64,000 bases of DNA from Hyphomicrobiales bacterium (GCA_900472485.1 UCII01000002.1:248001-312000); one strand, 5' to 3'; positions 26,697-35,811 are shown, counted from the first letter of the stretch. The notes: generated by a model not told the origin, from the sequence alone. Numbers and translations are program-made.

Positions 26697-28382
26697 ATGG
26701 CGTTTATCTTCGGCCTCGTTGCTCTAGCGGGCCACATCGCCCTTTTGCTCTGGGGCACGCGCATGGTCCAGACCGGTATCCAGCGTGCCTTCGGCCCCGA
26801 TCTGCGCTCCTTTCTCGGCCGCGCGCTCAGTAATCGCACGAAGGCATTTTTTGCCGGCATCGGCGTCACCGCCATCCTGCAGAGCAGTACGGCTACAGGC
26901 CTCATGGCCTCAGGCTTTGCAGCCGGCGGGCTGGTGGATCTCGTGCCGGCGCTTGCCGTCATGCTCGGGGCCAATGTCGGCACGACGCTCATCGTCCAGG
27001 TGCTGTCTTTCAATGTCGCAGCGGCTTCGCCGGCGCTGGTCCTGATCGGCGTGCTGATGTTCCGCCGAACCGGGAATTCACGCGTGCACGATCTTGGCCG
27101 CGTCATGATCGGGCTTGGCTTCATGCTTCTGGCGCTGCATCAGCTTCTCGACCTGATGACGCAGTATGAGGGGTCGAAGGCGCTCGCCTACGTCCTTGAT
27201 GCGATCGCTGCGACGCCGGTGCTGAGTATGCTTCTCGCCGCCATTCTGACATGGGCTGCCCATTCCAGCGTGGCCGTGGTGCTGCTCATCATGTCGCTTG
27301 CAAGCAAGGGGCTCGTCGATGTCGATCAGGCCTTTGCACTCGTTCTCGGCGCCAACCTCGGCACCGCGATCAACCCACTCATCGAAGGGCAATCGGGAGC
27401 GGATCTATCTGTGAAGCGGCTGCCCATCGGCAATATGTTGACACGCATTGTCGGTGTGATCGCAATGATCGGCCTGCTGGAACCAGCCGCGCGCCTGTCG
27501 GCAATGATCGATAGCGACAGCGCCCGAGCTGTCGCCAATTTTCATACTGCCTTCAATGTCGTTTTGGCCGTGGTGTTCATGCCGCTGTTGCGGCCCTATG
27601 CCGATCTATTGACCAAATTGCTGCCGCAGAAGATCGACGAGGCCGATCCGACGCGCCCGAGATATCTCGATCCGGCGGCCAAGGAAACGCCTGTGGTTGC
27701 TCTCGGCGCGGCAGCGCGCGAGGCGCTGAGACTGGTCGACGTGCTCTCGGAAATGCTTGCGGGCGCCAAGTCTGCCTTATCGGACACGGATCGAAAGGCG
27801 CTGACGCGATTGCGGTCGCTGGACAATATCCTCGATAGCCTGAACACGGCGGTAAAGACTTATCTGACCTCGATCGATCCCGATGAGCTCGGCGAAGCCG
27901 ACCGGCGGCGTCTGAATGAGATCCTGCTGTTTTCGATGAACATGGAACATGCCGGAGACGTGCTCGACCAGAACCTTCTGCCGCACCTGGCAAAGCGCCT
28001 GCGCCGAGGTTTGAGTTTCTCGAAGGAAGGGCAGCTCGAACTGGCAACATTGTTCGACCGATTGCAGTCGAACCTTCAGACGGCGGCGGCTCTGTTCATG
28101 ACACAGAATGAAAGTGCCGCCCGCATGCTGGCGGAGGAGAAGGTGATTTTCCGCAAGGCGGAACGCGATGGGACGGAAGCCCATTTCCAGCGCTTGCGCC
28201 AGGGCGGGATCGAGACCGCCGAGACCAGTTCGCTTCACCTCGACCTTCTGCGCGACCTCAAGCAGATCAATTCCCACCTCGTTGCCGCCGCAGCCTATCC
28301 CGTTCTGGAGGAGCGTGGCGAACTTTTGCAAAGCCGGACACCAAGTCCGGTTCCACCGGTTGCAGTGCCTGCACATGATTAA
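26697..28382 (+). CDS. Na/Pi cotransporter family protein with PhoU-like tail
   Basis: The 561-residue membrane protein is of the NptA/YjbB group. Two Na/Pi cotransporter repeats carry the QSST-type motifs: ILQSSTATGLMASGFA (near 65) and AAHSSVAVVLLIMSLAS (near 185). GANVGTT and GANLGTA follow them. Residues about 340-540 form a helical PhoU-like cytosolic domain (SLDNILDSLNTAVKTYL). The start is ATG 26697 because GGAGG lies six bases before it. It probably moves inorganic phosphate with sodium. It stands alone in an operon closed by a hairpin at 28396. Confidence 0.88.
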   Translation: MAFIFGLVALAGHIALLLWGTRMVQTGIQRAFGPDLRSFLGRALSNRTKAFFAGIGVTAILQSSTATGLMASGFAAGGLVDLVPALAVMLGANVGTTLIVQVLSFNVAAASPALVLIGVLMFRRTGNSRVHDLGRVMIGLGFMLLALHQLLDLMTQYEGSKALAYVLDAIAATPVLSMLLAAILTWAAHSSVAVVLLIMSLASKGLVDVDQAFALVLGANLGTAINPLIEGQSGADLSVKRLPIGNMLTRIVGVIAMIGLLEPAARLSAMIDSDSARAVANFHTAFNVVLAVVFMPLLRPYADLLTKLLPQKIDEADPTRPRYLDPAAKETPVVALGAAAREALRLVDVLSEMLAGAKSALSDTDRKALTRLRSLDNILDSLNTAVKTYLTSIDPDELGEADRRRLNEILLFSMNMEHAGDVLDQNLLPHLAKRLRRGLSFSKEGQLELATLFDRLQSNLQTAAALFMTQNESAARMLAEEKVIFRKAERDGTEAHFQRLRQGGIETAETSSLHLDLLRDLKQINSHLVAAAAYPVLEERGELLQSRTPSPVPPVAVPAHD

Positions 28383-28395
28383 AGGACCCAGCTCC

Positions 28396-28412
28396 GCCGT
28401 CTAGCGGACGGC
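28396..28412 (+). terminator. Hairpin after the Na/Pi cotransporter gene
   Basis: GCCGTC pairs with GACGGC around TAGCG, 14 bases past the stop. Outer CCCAGC (28387) and GCTGGG (28411) offer an alternative longer pairing. No T run follows. Confidence 0.4.
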
Positions 28413-28604
28413 TGGGCGGGAATGCGGGACGCCGATGTGGGTTCGATATGTCCATTGGTGACAGCCCTCTCATCGGCCGCAGCACTGCGCCATCAAAAGT
28501 TCCTTTGACCCCATCGTGAGAGCCATCGTGTAGGGAGGTAGTCAGCCAAACGCTGCCATTATCCATTGGATTGCGGGAGGCGCACCGAAATACCGAGTTC
28601 TCGC

Positions 28605-29045
28605 ATGGATCTGTCGAAGATAAAAACACTGATCGATTTTGTTGGACGATCCAACGTTACCGAACTCACGGTAACGGAAAGGGATGTCACGGTTCGGATC
28701 TTCCGAACGCCCAATCCGACGGCTTCATTCGCGTCGGCGCAGGTCGCCGCCAGCGCAGCAACTGGTCGCGCTCAACAAGGTTGCGATGTTTCCGGAAGTT
28801 CACAAGGCGCGGCCGTCACCGTGAAGGCGCCGATCTTCGGCGTCCTGCACCGGGCGCCGGCACCCGGGCAGGAGCCTTTCGTCAAGATCGGCGACTTGGT
28901 GGAGGAGGGGCAGACGCTCTTCATCATCGAAGCGATGAAGGTCTTCAACAAGATAACAGCCCCGCAGGCCGGACGCATCAGGCAGATCACCAAAATAGAT
29001 GGCGGCGAAGTCGAGACGGGCGACATGCTCGCGGAGATCGCATGA
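28605..29045 (+). CDS. accB: Biotin carboxyl carrier protein (AccB-like) of the pxp cluster
   Basis: The 146-residue carrier has an N-terminal helical part (MDLSKIKTLIDFVGRSNVTE) and a C-terminal biotinyl domain. The acceptor is Lys112 in IIEAMKVFNKI. It is a second, operon-specific relative of acetyl-CoA carboxylase AccB, shorter in the linker. The start is ATG 28605; the ribosome site is weak, and GGGAGG lies about 25 bases upstream. It overlaps the biotin carboxylase gene in ATGA. With PxpB, PxpC and PxpA downstream, it most likely carries carboxyl groups in lactam (5-oxoproline-type) metabolism rather than fatty acid synthesis. That role is inference. Confidence 0.85.
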   Translation: MDLSKIKTLIDFVGRSNVTELTVTERDVTVRIFRTPNPTASFASAQVAASAATGRAQQGCDVSGSSQGAAVTVKAPIFGVLHRAPAPGQEPFVKIGDLVEEGQTLFIIEAMKVFNKITAPQAGRIRQITKIDGGEVETGDMLAEIA

Positions 29046-30436
29046 TGGCGGAAGCTCTCGACAAGATGGGACTGGCAGGCCGACGTTTCGATACGGTGCT
29101 GATTGCCAATCGCGGCGAAATTGCCGCACGAATTCAGCGGGCCTGCCGCGAACTCGGCTTGAAGACGGTCGCGATTTGCTCTGAAGCCGATAGGCAGGCA
29201 CCTTACGGCAAGACAGCCGACACCTTTCTATGCATCGGTCCGGCGACCGCAGCCGGCAGTTATCTCAATCAAGATGCGATCCTCCTTGCCGCGCAACTGA
29301 CCGGAGCGGGTGCGATCCACCCCGGCTATGGTTTTTTGTCCGAGAACGCAGCCTTTTCCGAAGCCGTCGAGAGAGCCGGCCTCGCATTCATTGGGCCGGA
29401 AGCTTCCTCCATCGCGATCATGGGCGATAAGATATCGGCGAAACGGGCAATGATTGCAGCCGGAGTGCCCTGCGTGCCCGGTCCCGATACGTCGCTTCCG
29501 GATGATCCGGCATCGGTCGAGCAGATCGCCCAGGAGATCGGCTATCCCGTAATCATCAAGGCCGCCGGCGGCGGAGGTGGCAGAGGGATGCGGGTGGTTT
29601 CGGACGCAAGCGAGCTGCACGAAGCCATCGTGCTGACACGGGAAGAGGCTCGTCAGGCTTTCGGCTCTCCAGCACTCTATATGGAGAAGTTCCTCCAGCA
29701 TCCGCGTCACATCGAAATTCAGGTGCTCTGCGATGGCAATGGCAATGCCGTCTGGCTCGGGCATCGCGATTGCTCGATGCAGCGCCGGCATCAGAAGGTC
29801 GTGGAAGAGGCTCCGGCGCCTGGGATATCTTCGGAAACGATCGGCTCCGTCGGCCTGGCCTGCGTAGAAGCCTGCCGGCAGATCGGCTATCGCGGCGTCG
29901 GAACCTTCGAATTCCTCTACGAAAACGGCGCCTTCTACTTCATCGAAATGAACACGCGCCTGCAGGTCGAGCATCCCGTCACCGAGATGACCAGTAGAAT
30001 CGATATCGTTCAGGCGCAGATAATGGTTGCCCAGGGCAATTCCCTCGAAATGCACCAGGATGATGTGGCATGTATCGGCCATTCGTTCGAATGCCGCATC
30101 AATGCCGAGGACCCCGAAAGTTTCCTGCCTTCTGCAGGCACGATCTCCGATCTGGCGCTGCCGGAAGGGCCGGGTATCCGAGTCGATACTCATATTCGTG
30201 CCGGCTATCGCGTCTCGCCCTACTATGACTCGCTCATCGCCAAGTTGATCGTTCATGCGCCTACCCGGGCGGAAGCGATGACAAAAATGCGCGAGGCGCT
30301 CGCCGCCAGCCGGATCGGCGGCATTTCCACCAACCTGCCATTGCTGTGCGCATTGTTCGAGGATGAAGGGTTTGCCCGCGGCGAGACGGATATCCACTAT
30401 CTGGAGCAATGGCTTCAGCAGAGGAGAGCGGCATGA
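29042..30436 (+). CDS. accC: Biotin carboxylase (AccC-like) of the pxp cluster
   Basis: The 464-residue ATP-grasp enzyme carboxylates biotin. Seen are the N-domain (VLIANRGEIAARIQRACREL), the phosphate loop KAAGGGGGRGMRVV, HRDCSMQRRHQKVVEEAPAP, catalytic EMNTRLQVEHPVTEM and the C-terminal FECRINAEDP. A much longer open frame extends upstream to 28571, but it only reads through the carrier gene in another frame. The ATG at 29042 overlaps the carrier stop. The last codons overlap the next gene in ATGA. A housekeeping accBC pair is presumably elsewhere in the genome, so this copy is dedicated to the cluster. Confidence 0.92.
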   Translation: MMAEALDKMGLAGRRFDTVLIANRGEIAARIQRACRELGLKTVAICSEADRQAPYGKTADTFLCIGPATAAGSYLNQDAILLAAQLTGAGAIHPGYGFLSENAAFSEAVERAGLAFIGPEASSIAIMGDKISAKRAMIAAGVPCVPGPDTSLPDDPASVEQIAQEIGYPVIIKAAGGGGGRGMRVVSDASELHEAIVLTREEARQAFGSPALYMEKFLQHPRHIEIQVLCDGNGNAVWLGHRDCSMQRRHQKVVEEAPAPGISSETIGSVGLACVEACRQIGYRGVGTFEFLYENGAFYFIEMNTRLQVEHPVTEMTSRIDIVQAQIMVAQGNSLEMHQDDVACIGHSFECRINAEDPESFLPSAGTISDLALPEGPGIRVDTHIRAGYRVSPYYDSLIAKLIVHAPTRAEAMTKMREALAASRIGGISTNLPLLCALFEDEGFARGETDIHYLEQWLQQRRAA

Positions 30437-30858
30437 GCGCGATCGACTTTAGCGATCCTTCGACCATCGCAGCCCTAACCGATGCGCTGACGGCGGCAGG
30501 CGTCGATGGTCTGGAAATTTCGCGGCCGGGCGCCAATCTGCGTATCGTGGTTTCGAAGACTGGGGATGCTCAAATCAGCCTGACAGGAAACGCGCAGCCT
30601 CAGCCGGCGATACCGGTGGCGGTGGCCAAGGCGCCAATGGCGGGCCACTTCTATCCGCAGCATCCTTCGGATTCCGATGGAATCGGGCATCTTCCCCGTG
30701 CCGTCTCAAGCCAGGACGTGATCGGCTTTATCCGCATCGGTTCGGTCCTGCTTCCCATTCTCGCCGGCAGGTCCGGTTTGCTGGCCAGGCAATTGGTGGA
30801 GCCCGAAACTCTGGTCGGATTCGGGGATCCCCTATTCGAAATCGAGCCGCTGTCATGA
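30433..30858 (+). CDS. Degenerate biotin/lipoyl-like carrier without the acceptor lysine
   Basis: The 141-residue protein has the layout of a carrier. The N-terminal half IAALTDALTAAGVDGLEIS mirrors that of AccB. The C-terminal half has APMAGHFYPQHP at the domain start and FGDPLFEIEPLS at the end. The biotin hairpin reads IGSVLLPILAGRSGLL where EAMKM is expected, and there is no lysine there. It therefore cannot be biotinylated in the usual way and may be a structural or docking subunit. It is locked into the chain by ATGA overlaps on both sides (biotin carboxylase before, PxpB after). Confidence 0.72.
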   Translation: MSAIDFSDPSTIAALTDALTAAGVDGLEISRPGANLRIVVSKTGDAQISLTGNAQPQPAIPVAVAKAPMAGHFYPQHPSDSDGIGHLPRAVSSQDVIGFIRIGSVLLPILAGRSGLLARQLVEPETLVGFGDPLFEIEPLS

Positions 30859-31562
30859 TTGCCACGTCGAACACCGTCACATCCTCGCGCGAAATCGTTC
30901 CTGCCACCAAGGGCCGGGCCAGGATCTCCTGCATCGGCACCCGGTCTTTCCTGCTCGAAGCGCCCGGCGAATTCGATCTGCCTGCGCAGCGGTGGATCTG
31001 GGCTCTGGCGCAAACGGTGAAGGGCTGGACCGATATAGCGGAAGTGATCCCGGGGATGACCAATCTTCTGGCGATCTTCAAGGAGACGCCTGAAGACCCC
31101 GAACTGGTGACGGGTCGGCTTCTTGAGGCATGGAACAAGGCCGAGAGCCTCGACCTGGCGGGAAAGATCATCGAAATCCCGGTTCACTATGGCGGCGCCT
31201 ATGCAATCGATCTTCCCGCGATCTGCGATTTTTGCGGCTTGAGTGACCGTGAGGTCGTGCGCATCCACTACGAGGCCAGTTACCGCGTCTTTGCCTTGGG
31301 AAGCGCCCCTGGCTTCGGCTACCTGCACGGGCTTGACTCGCGCATCTATATGCCGCGCAAGACCGTTCCGTCGCTCAGGATGGAGAGGGGCAGCGTGACG
31401 ATCGGGGGGATGCAGACAGGCGTTGCGATGCTGACAGGTCCGAACGGGTGGAACTCGCTCGGCCACGCGAATCTGCAGATGTTCGATCCGGCCTCCGCGA
31501 CGCCAGCCCTGATGGCGCCCGGCGATACGGTGCGCTTTCTGCCGGCAAGGATCGAGCTATGA
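30855..31562 (+). CDS. pxpB: 5-oxoprolinase subunit B-like protein (PxpB/KipI family)
   Basis: The 235-residue protein is of the carboxyltransferase C/D, AHS1 domain group (PxpB, formerly YbgJ/KipI). Family signatures are EVIPGMTNLLAIF, IIEIPVHYGGAYAIDL, FALGSAPGFGYLHGLD and VTIGGMQTGVAMLTGPNGW. PxpB pairs with PxpC and PxpA to open 5-oxoproline with ATP; related fused domains in urea amidolyase act on carboxybiotin and urea. It overlaps its neighbours by four bases on both sides. Presence beside biotin enzymes points to the carboxyltransferase version of the reaction. Confidence 0.88.
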   Translation: MIATSNTVTSSREIVPATKGRARISCIGTRSFLLEAPGEFDLPAQRWIWALAQTVKGWTDIAEVIPGMTNLLAIFKETPEDPELVTGRLLEAWNKAESLDLAGKIIEIPVHYGGAYAIDLPAICDFCGLSDREVVRIHYEASYRVFALGSAPGFGYLHGLDSRIYMPRKTVPSLRMERGSVTIGGMQTGVAMLTGPNGWNSLGHANLQMFDPASATPALMAPGDTVRFLPARIEL

Positions 31563-32554
31563 TCGAGATCATCGAAACCGGTCCGTTCAATACCATCCAG
31601 GATCTTGGTCGTCCCGGCTATCGCGACATCGGCGTCACGGCCAGCGGTGCGATGGATCCCCTTGCCGTGAAGATCGGCAATATCCTCGTTGGCAACGACG
31701 ACGACGCGGCAGCGATAGAGGTTCAGACCTTTCCGTTCAAGCTGCGGTTCGGAACGGGTGCCGTCTTTGCCGTCACGGGCGTGGACGGCAATCCAACACT
31801 GGGCGGTCGGGAGTTGCGTTCCTGGTGCACTCACGTTGCCGAGCCGGGTCAGCTCCTGGAACTAACACAGCCGCCCAGGTTCGCACGCGCCTACATCGTG
31901 TTCCGTGGAGGGCTGGATGTGCCGGTCCTCATGGGCTCACGCAGCACGTCGCTGCGCGGCGGTTTTGGCGGAAATGCCGGTCGGCCGCTCAGCAAGGGCG
32001 ATCAAATTGAATTCGGCATGCCTTCGGACGCACTCCCCCCGCCGCCAAGCGGCCTTGCGGTCATCGAGCCGGCGGTGGCTCTGTGTGATGTCTTTCCGGC
32101 CCCGGCCGACGGCGTGCTATCCATCCGTGCGATCGTTGCCGGCGAACATGAGCTGTTCGCCTCGGAAGGCGGGGCCTTCTGGGGCCAGATCTGGCGCATA
32201 TCATCAAGCAGCGACCGCACCGGTTATCGACTGTCCGGCGAACCCATAAGGCCGATGGCGACGGTCGAGATGCGTTCGCATGGCGTGGTGCCTGGCGTGG
32301 TCCAGGTCCCGCCCGGCGGCGAACCGATCATTCAGATGAGCGACGCCAATACCGCGGGCGGCTACCCCAAGATCGCCGGCGTCGTCGAATGCGATCTCTG
32401 GCGGCTCGGTCAGGCGCGGATCGGAAGCCGGTTGCGGTTCGTCCGTTCGACGCATGCCGAGGCACGTGCGGTGGAGCAGGCCGTGACCCGCTACGTCGAG
32501 GATATCAGGCAGACGTCGCAGATGGTCAAGCGTGCTTTGAGGGCGATGGCCTGA
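31559..32554 (+). CDS. pxpC: 5-oxoprolinase subunit C-like protein (PxpC/KipA family)
   Basis: The 331-residue AHS2-domain protein (biotin-dependent carboxyltransferase family) begins IIETGPFNTIQDLGRPGYRD and includes GVTASGAMDPLAVKIGN, FGGNAGRPLSKGDQI, SDRTGYRLSGEPI and SDANTAGGYPKIAGVV, all hallmarks of PxpC/KipA. The ATG at 31559 overlaps the pxpB stop; a frame beginning at 31448 reads into pxpB and is rejected. With PxpB it forms the carboxyltransferase-like half of the complex. pxpA follows after 31 bases with its own GGGGAGGAA site. Confidence 0.9.
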   Translation: MIEIIETGPFNTIQDLGRPGYRDIGVTASGAMDPLAVKIGNILVGNDDDAAAIEVQTFPFKLRFGTGAVFAVTGVDGNPTLGGRELRSWCTHVAEPGQLLELTQPPRFARAYIVFRGGLDVPVLMGSRSTSLRGGFGGNAGRPLSKGDQIEFGMPSDALPPPPSGLAVIEPAVALCDVFPAPADGVLSIRAIVAGEHELFASEGGAFWGQIWRISSSSDRTGYRLSGEPIRPMATVEMRSHGVVPGVVQVPPGGEPIIQMSDANTAGGYPKIAGVVECDLWRLGQARIGSRLRFVRSTHAEARAVEQAVTRYVEDIRQTSQMVKRALRAMA

Positions 32555-32585
32555 CGGCAATTTCAACGATCAAGGGGAGGAAGCG

Positions 32586-33353
32586 GTGAAGATCGATCTG
32601 AATTCCGACATGGGTGAAGGTTTTGGCCCCTATCGGCTATGCGACGACGAAGCGATGATGAAGATCGTCTCATCGGCCAACATCGCCTGTGGCTTTCATG
32701 GCGGTGATCCGGAGACGATGGCGCACATGGTTCGTCTCGCCAAGGAGAATGGCGTGGGCATCGGCGCGCATCCGGGCCTACCGGATCGCGCCGGCTTCGG
32801 CCGCCGCGAGATGCCGTTCCAGCCGGACGAGCTTCGGCAGCAGATGCTCTATCAGCTTGGCGCATTGACCGCCATCGCCCGAAGCGAAGACATGACCGTC
32901 GGACATTTCAGCTTTCATGCGGCCATGGGCAATATGGTCAATCGCGATCCGGCGCTCGCCGATCTGATGATGAATGCCATTGCCGCGGTCGATCCGCGCC
33001 TCGTCGTGTTTGTAACGCCTGACAGCGAAATCGAAAGGGCGGCAAAACGCGCGAAACTCAGGACGTTGGCGTTGTTCCTGGCCGACCGCGCCTATGATGC
33101 CGCTGGCAGGCTCGTTTCCCGCGGTCTGCCGGGCGCGCTGGTCAAGGACGAAGCTTCCGTACGGGCGCGAGTACGCCGTTTCCTCACCGATGGAACCGTC
33201 GAGGCAATCGACGGCACGGCGCTTAAAATGCCGGCGAGATCGATCCTCGTACACTCCGATACGCCCGGTTCGCTGGAGCTTGCCCAAATTATCCGCAACG
33301 AAATCGAGGCCTCCGGAGCCAGCCTCGCGCCTGCCGCTGAGCTTGCATCCTGA
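32586..33353 (+). CDS. pxpA: 5-oxoprolinase subunit A-like protein (PxpA, LamB/YcsF family)
   Basis: The 255-residue TIM-barrel-like protein is of the LamB/YcsF family. It opens DLNSDMGEGFGPYRLCDDEA, then ANIACGFHGGDPETM, GIGAHPGLPDRAGFGRREM and the C-terminal ILVHSDTPGSLELAQ. PxpA supplies the hydrolytic site for 5-oxoproline opening to glutamate. GTG at 32586 is the start, with GGGGAGGAAGC before it. The gene completes a pxpBCA set directly behind the biotin genes. It is followed 47 bases later by an aminotransferase that could use the freed amino acid. Confidence 0.9.
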   Translation: MKIDLNSDMGEGFGPYRLCDDEAMMKIVSSANIACGFHGGDPETMAHMVRLAKENGVGIGAHPGLPDRAGFGRREMPFQPDELRQQMLYQLGALTAIARSEDMTVGHFSFHAAMGNMVNRDPALADLMMNAIAAVDPRLVVFVTPDSEIERAAKRAKLRTLALFLADRAYDAAGRLVSRGLPGALVKDEASVRARVRRFLTDGTVEAIDGTALKMPARSILVHSDTPGSLELAQIIRNEIEASGASLAPAAELAS

Positions 33354-33400
33354 TTGCCTCCGGCCACCAGGTTTTTCATTTCCACCGAAAGAACACGCCA

Positions 33401-34606
33401 ATGCCCTCTACAGCCGATCGCCTGAAGAATGTTTCCATCTCCGCTTCCGCCGCCATGACCCAACGCGCCCGCGAACTGGCCGCCAAAGGCATCAAGGTCG
33501 TCAGTCTTTCATCCGGGGAGCCGGATTTCCCGACACCGGCCCACGCGATCGAGGCAGCGCATGCGGCCGCACTCGGCGGAGATACCAAATATCCGCCGAT
33601 GGATGGTACGCCGGCGCTGAAGGCTGCGATTAGCCGAAAATTCAAGCGCGACAACAATCTGGATTATGATGCAAGCCAGATCGTCGTTTCCGGCGGCGGC
33701 AAGCAGGTGATTTTCAACGCGATGCTGGCCACCTGCAATCCAGGCGACGAGGTCGTCATTCCCACGCCGTCGTGGGTCAGCTATGCCGATATCGTCAAGT
33801 TTGCCGGCGGCGTGCCGGTCGCCGTGCCGTGCTTGGAGCAGGCCGGGTTCAAGCTGCGTCCCGAAGATCTCGAGGCGGCGATCACGCCACGCACCAAATG
33901 GCTTCTCCTGAATTTTCCGAACAACCCGACGGGTGCTGCCTGCTCGCGCGCGGAAATGGCAGCGATTGCGCAAGTCATGCTGCGCCATCCCAATGTCTGG
34001 ATACTCACCGACGATATCTACGAGCACCTCGTTTACGACGGGTTCGAATTCTGCACGATCGCCGATGCGGAACCGAGGCTCTACGACCGGGTCTTGACCA
34101 TGAACGGCGTCTCCAAGGCCTACGCGATGACCGGCTGGCGCTTGGGATATTGCGCCAGCGGATCGAAGGAGCTGATTGCCGCGATCAGCAACGTCAACGG
34201 TCAGAACAGCGGCGGTATCGCAACCGTCACGCAGGCGGCGGCGATCGCAGCGCTGGACGGGCCGCAGGATCTCCTGAAGGAGCGGGCGGCGATCTACAGG
34301 GAAAGACGCGACTTCGTGCTCGATCAGCTGTCGAAGGTCGAGGGACTGCGTTGCCACAAGCCGGAAGGCGCCTTCTACATCTATCCCAATATATCCGGCC
34401 TGATCGGCAAGACCACCAGAGGCGGATGCAAGATCGAGACGGACGTCGATTTCGTCATGGCGCTGGTCGAGGAGCACCATGTTGCGACGGTGCAGGGCTC
34501 CGCTTACGGCATGAGCCCCTATTTCCGCATCTCCTATGCGACGAGCATGGAGAGGCTTGGCGAGGGCTGCGCCCGTATCGCTGAATTCTGCCGCGATATG
34601 CGCTGA
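33401..34606 (+). CDS. Class I/II PLP-dependent aminotransferase (aspartate-aminotransferase-like)
   Basis: The 401-residue fold-type I enzyme has SSGEPDFPTP, the substrate/PLP stretch KYPPMDGTPALKAAI, VSGGGKQVIFNAM, FPNNPTGAACS, DDIYEHLVYDG and the Schiff-base lysine in NGVSKAYAMTGWRLGY (near 240). The arginine in the C-terminal FRISYAT binds the alpha-carboxylate. The pattern is close to alphaproteobacterial AspC/AatA enzymes that accept aspartate, glutamate or prephenate. Downstream of pxpA it could deaminate the opened glutamate analogue to a 2-oxo acid. The ribosome site is weak. The gene ends before a hairpin shared with the convergent LysR gene. Confidence 0.88.
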   Translation: MPSTADRLKNVSISASAAMTQRARELAAKGIKVVSLSSGEPDFPTPAHAIEAAHAAALGGDTKYPPMDGTPALKAAISRKFKRDNNLDYDASQIVVSGGGKQVIFNAMLATCNPGDEVVIPTPSWVSYADIVKFAGGVPVAVPCLEQAGFKLRPEDLEAAITPRTKWLLLNFPNNPTGAACSRAEMAAIAQVMLRHPNVWILTDDIYEHLVYDGFEFCTIADAEPRLYDRVLTMNGVSKAYAMTGWRLGYCASGSKELIAAISNVNGQNSGGIATVTQAAAIAALDGPQDLLKERAAIYRERRDFVLDQLSKVEGLRCHKPEGAFYIYPNISGLIGKTTRGGCKIETDVDFVMALVEEHHVATVQGSAYGMSPYFRISYATSMERLGEGCARIAEFCRDMR

Positions 34607-34624
34607 CCAATGATTCCACACGCC

Positions 34625-34647
34625 TCCGACCCCGTTTACGGGTCGGA
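34625..34647. terminator. Bidirectional terminator between aminotransferase and lysR
   Basis: TCCGACCC pairs perfectly with GGGTCGGA around CGTTTAC, between the ends of two convergent genes. Confidence 0.6.
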
Positions 34648-34665
34648 AGGACGCGTTCCGAAGCT

Positions 34666-35571
34666 CTAAAACTTCAATTGCTCTGTCAGTTCGACGAGGA
34701 TGTCCTTGACGGCGAATGCCGGCTCCGACAGCGAGTTCTGATCGGAGGTGCAAAGCGACAGCGTTTCCTCGATTCGAGGAGAGATCAGCCGGCAGACGAG
34801 AGGCTCGCTCGATTCCGAAACGATGCGGTCGGCGATCGCTTTCGGCATGATGGTCGCGCCCAGCCCGCTTCCGACAGCGCGCGCCAGAGTGCGCACGATC
34901 TCGACTTCGGCCACGACCTTGAGATTGATGCGGCTGCGCGTAAAGGCGGCATCGACGGCGCGGCGCACGAAATTATAAGCCGGCGGCAACAGCATCGGCA
35001 TCCCATCGAGGGCACTGACGGGCACGGGCTTCTGGTCTGAATCAATTGCGAAATTGCGATGGGCAACGAGGTAGAATTCCTCCCTCAGGATCGGCTCGAA
35101 CCGCACACCCTTGATCGGCCCCGTGCCGTGGATCAATGCCATTTCCAGCCGGCCGGTCATGATCATCTGGCTATAGGTCTGACCAACGCTCTCCGTCAGA
35201 TGAAGCAGAATGCCGGGGTGCCTCTTTCGTGTCTCCGCCAGAAGATCGACCGAAAGCGTGGCGGCGCTGCTGAAAGGCACAAGACCGACCGAGACGCGTC
35301 CCGCAAGCGAATTGCCGGCGGCGGCGGCATCGGCTTGCGCCTGTTCCATCTGGCGCAGAATGATTTGCGCGTGCCGATAAACCGCGTGTCCGGCATCGGT
35401 CATGCTGACGCCCTGCTGGCTTCGGATCAGGAGTTTCTGGCCGAAATGTTCCTCGAGCGCCGCCAATTGCTGACTCAAAGCCGGCTGCGCGAGATGCAGG
35501 ATATCGGCGGCCCGCGTGATGCTGCCGCTATCGACGATGGCGATGAAGGATTTGAAGCGTCTGATATCCAT
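34666..35571 (-). CDS. LysR-family transcriptional regulator
   Basis: The 301-residue regulator has a helix-turn-helix at residues 1-60 (MDIRRFKSFIAIVDSGSITR, then LAQPALSQQLAALEEHFGQKL) and a periplasmic-binding-type effector domain from about 90 (RVSVGLVPFSS...). It resembles the Nac/CbbR-like group that responds to small organic acids. The ATG at 35571 gives a normal N-terminus; a frame extending to 36249 runs backwards through the SDR gene and is rejected. It is divergent from the SDR/ABC operon and convergent with the aminotransferase, so it is the likely regulator of both. Confidence 0.9.
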   Translation of the reverse strand: MDIRRFKSFIAIVDSGSITRAADILHLAQPALSQQLAALEEHFGQKLLIRSQQGVSMTDAGHAVYRHAQIILRQMEQAQADAAAAGNSLAGRVSVGLVPFSSAATLSVDLLAETRKRHPGILLHLTESVGQTYSQMIMTGRLEMALIHGTGPIKGVRFEPILREEFYLVAHRNFAIDSDQKPVPVSALDGMPMLLPPAYNFVRRAVDAAFTRSRINLKVVAEVEIVRTLARAVGSGLGATIMPKAIADRIVSESSEPLVCRLISPRIEETLSLCTSDQNSLSEPAFAVKDILVELTEQLKF

Positions 35572-35734
35572 GGCATTCGTACTGTTCTGTCTTGCCGGGC
35601 ATGTTTGCAGACACGGATCTGTTTTGCAACGCGGGCCAATGTCGGCAACTCTACGGATCGCTGCAAAAGTGACGCGATGACCTTCGGCTTTAGCCGGCTT
35701 GCTAGCGGCCGGCACGTCTCCATAAAACTTGCTT

Positions 35735-35751
35735 ATTACTCCAAAAGTAAT
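35735..35751. promoter_or_regulatory. Candidate LysR binding site
   Basis: ATTACT-CCAAA-AGTAAT is a perfect inverted repeat with T-N11-A geometry. It lies in the 240-base region between the divergent lysR and SDR genes, 61 bases before the SDR start. Confidence 0.5.
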
Positions 35752-35811
35752 CGGTCTTAGGCAAGGAGTTGAAGCTCCGCTAATGTCCACAGCAACAAAA
35801 AGGGGATCATA

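Noticed and set aside
28571..30436. A 621-codon open frame covering the biotin carrier and biotin carboxylase genes
   Set aside because: Its first 157 codons read through the carrier gene in the wrong frame; the real carboxylase starts at the ATG at 29042, overlapping the carrier stop.
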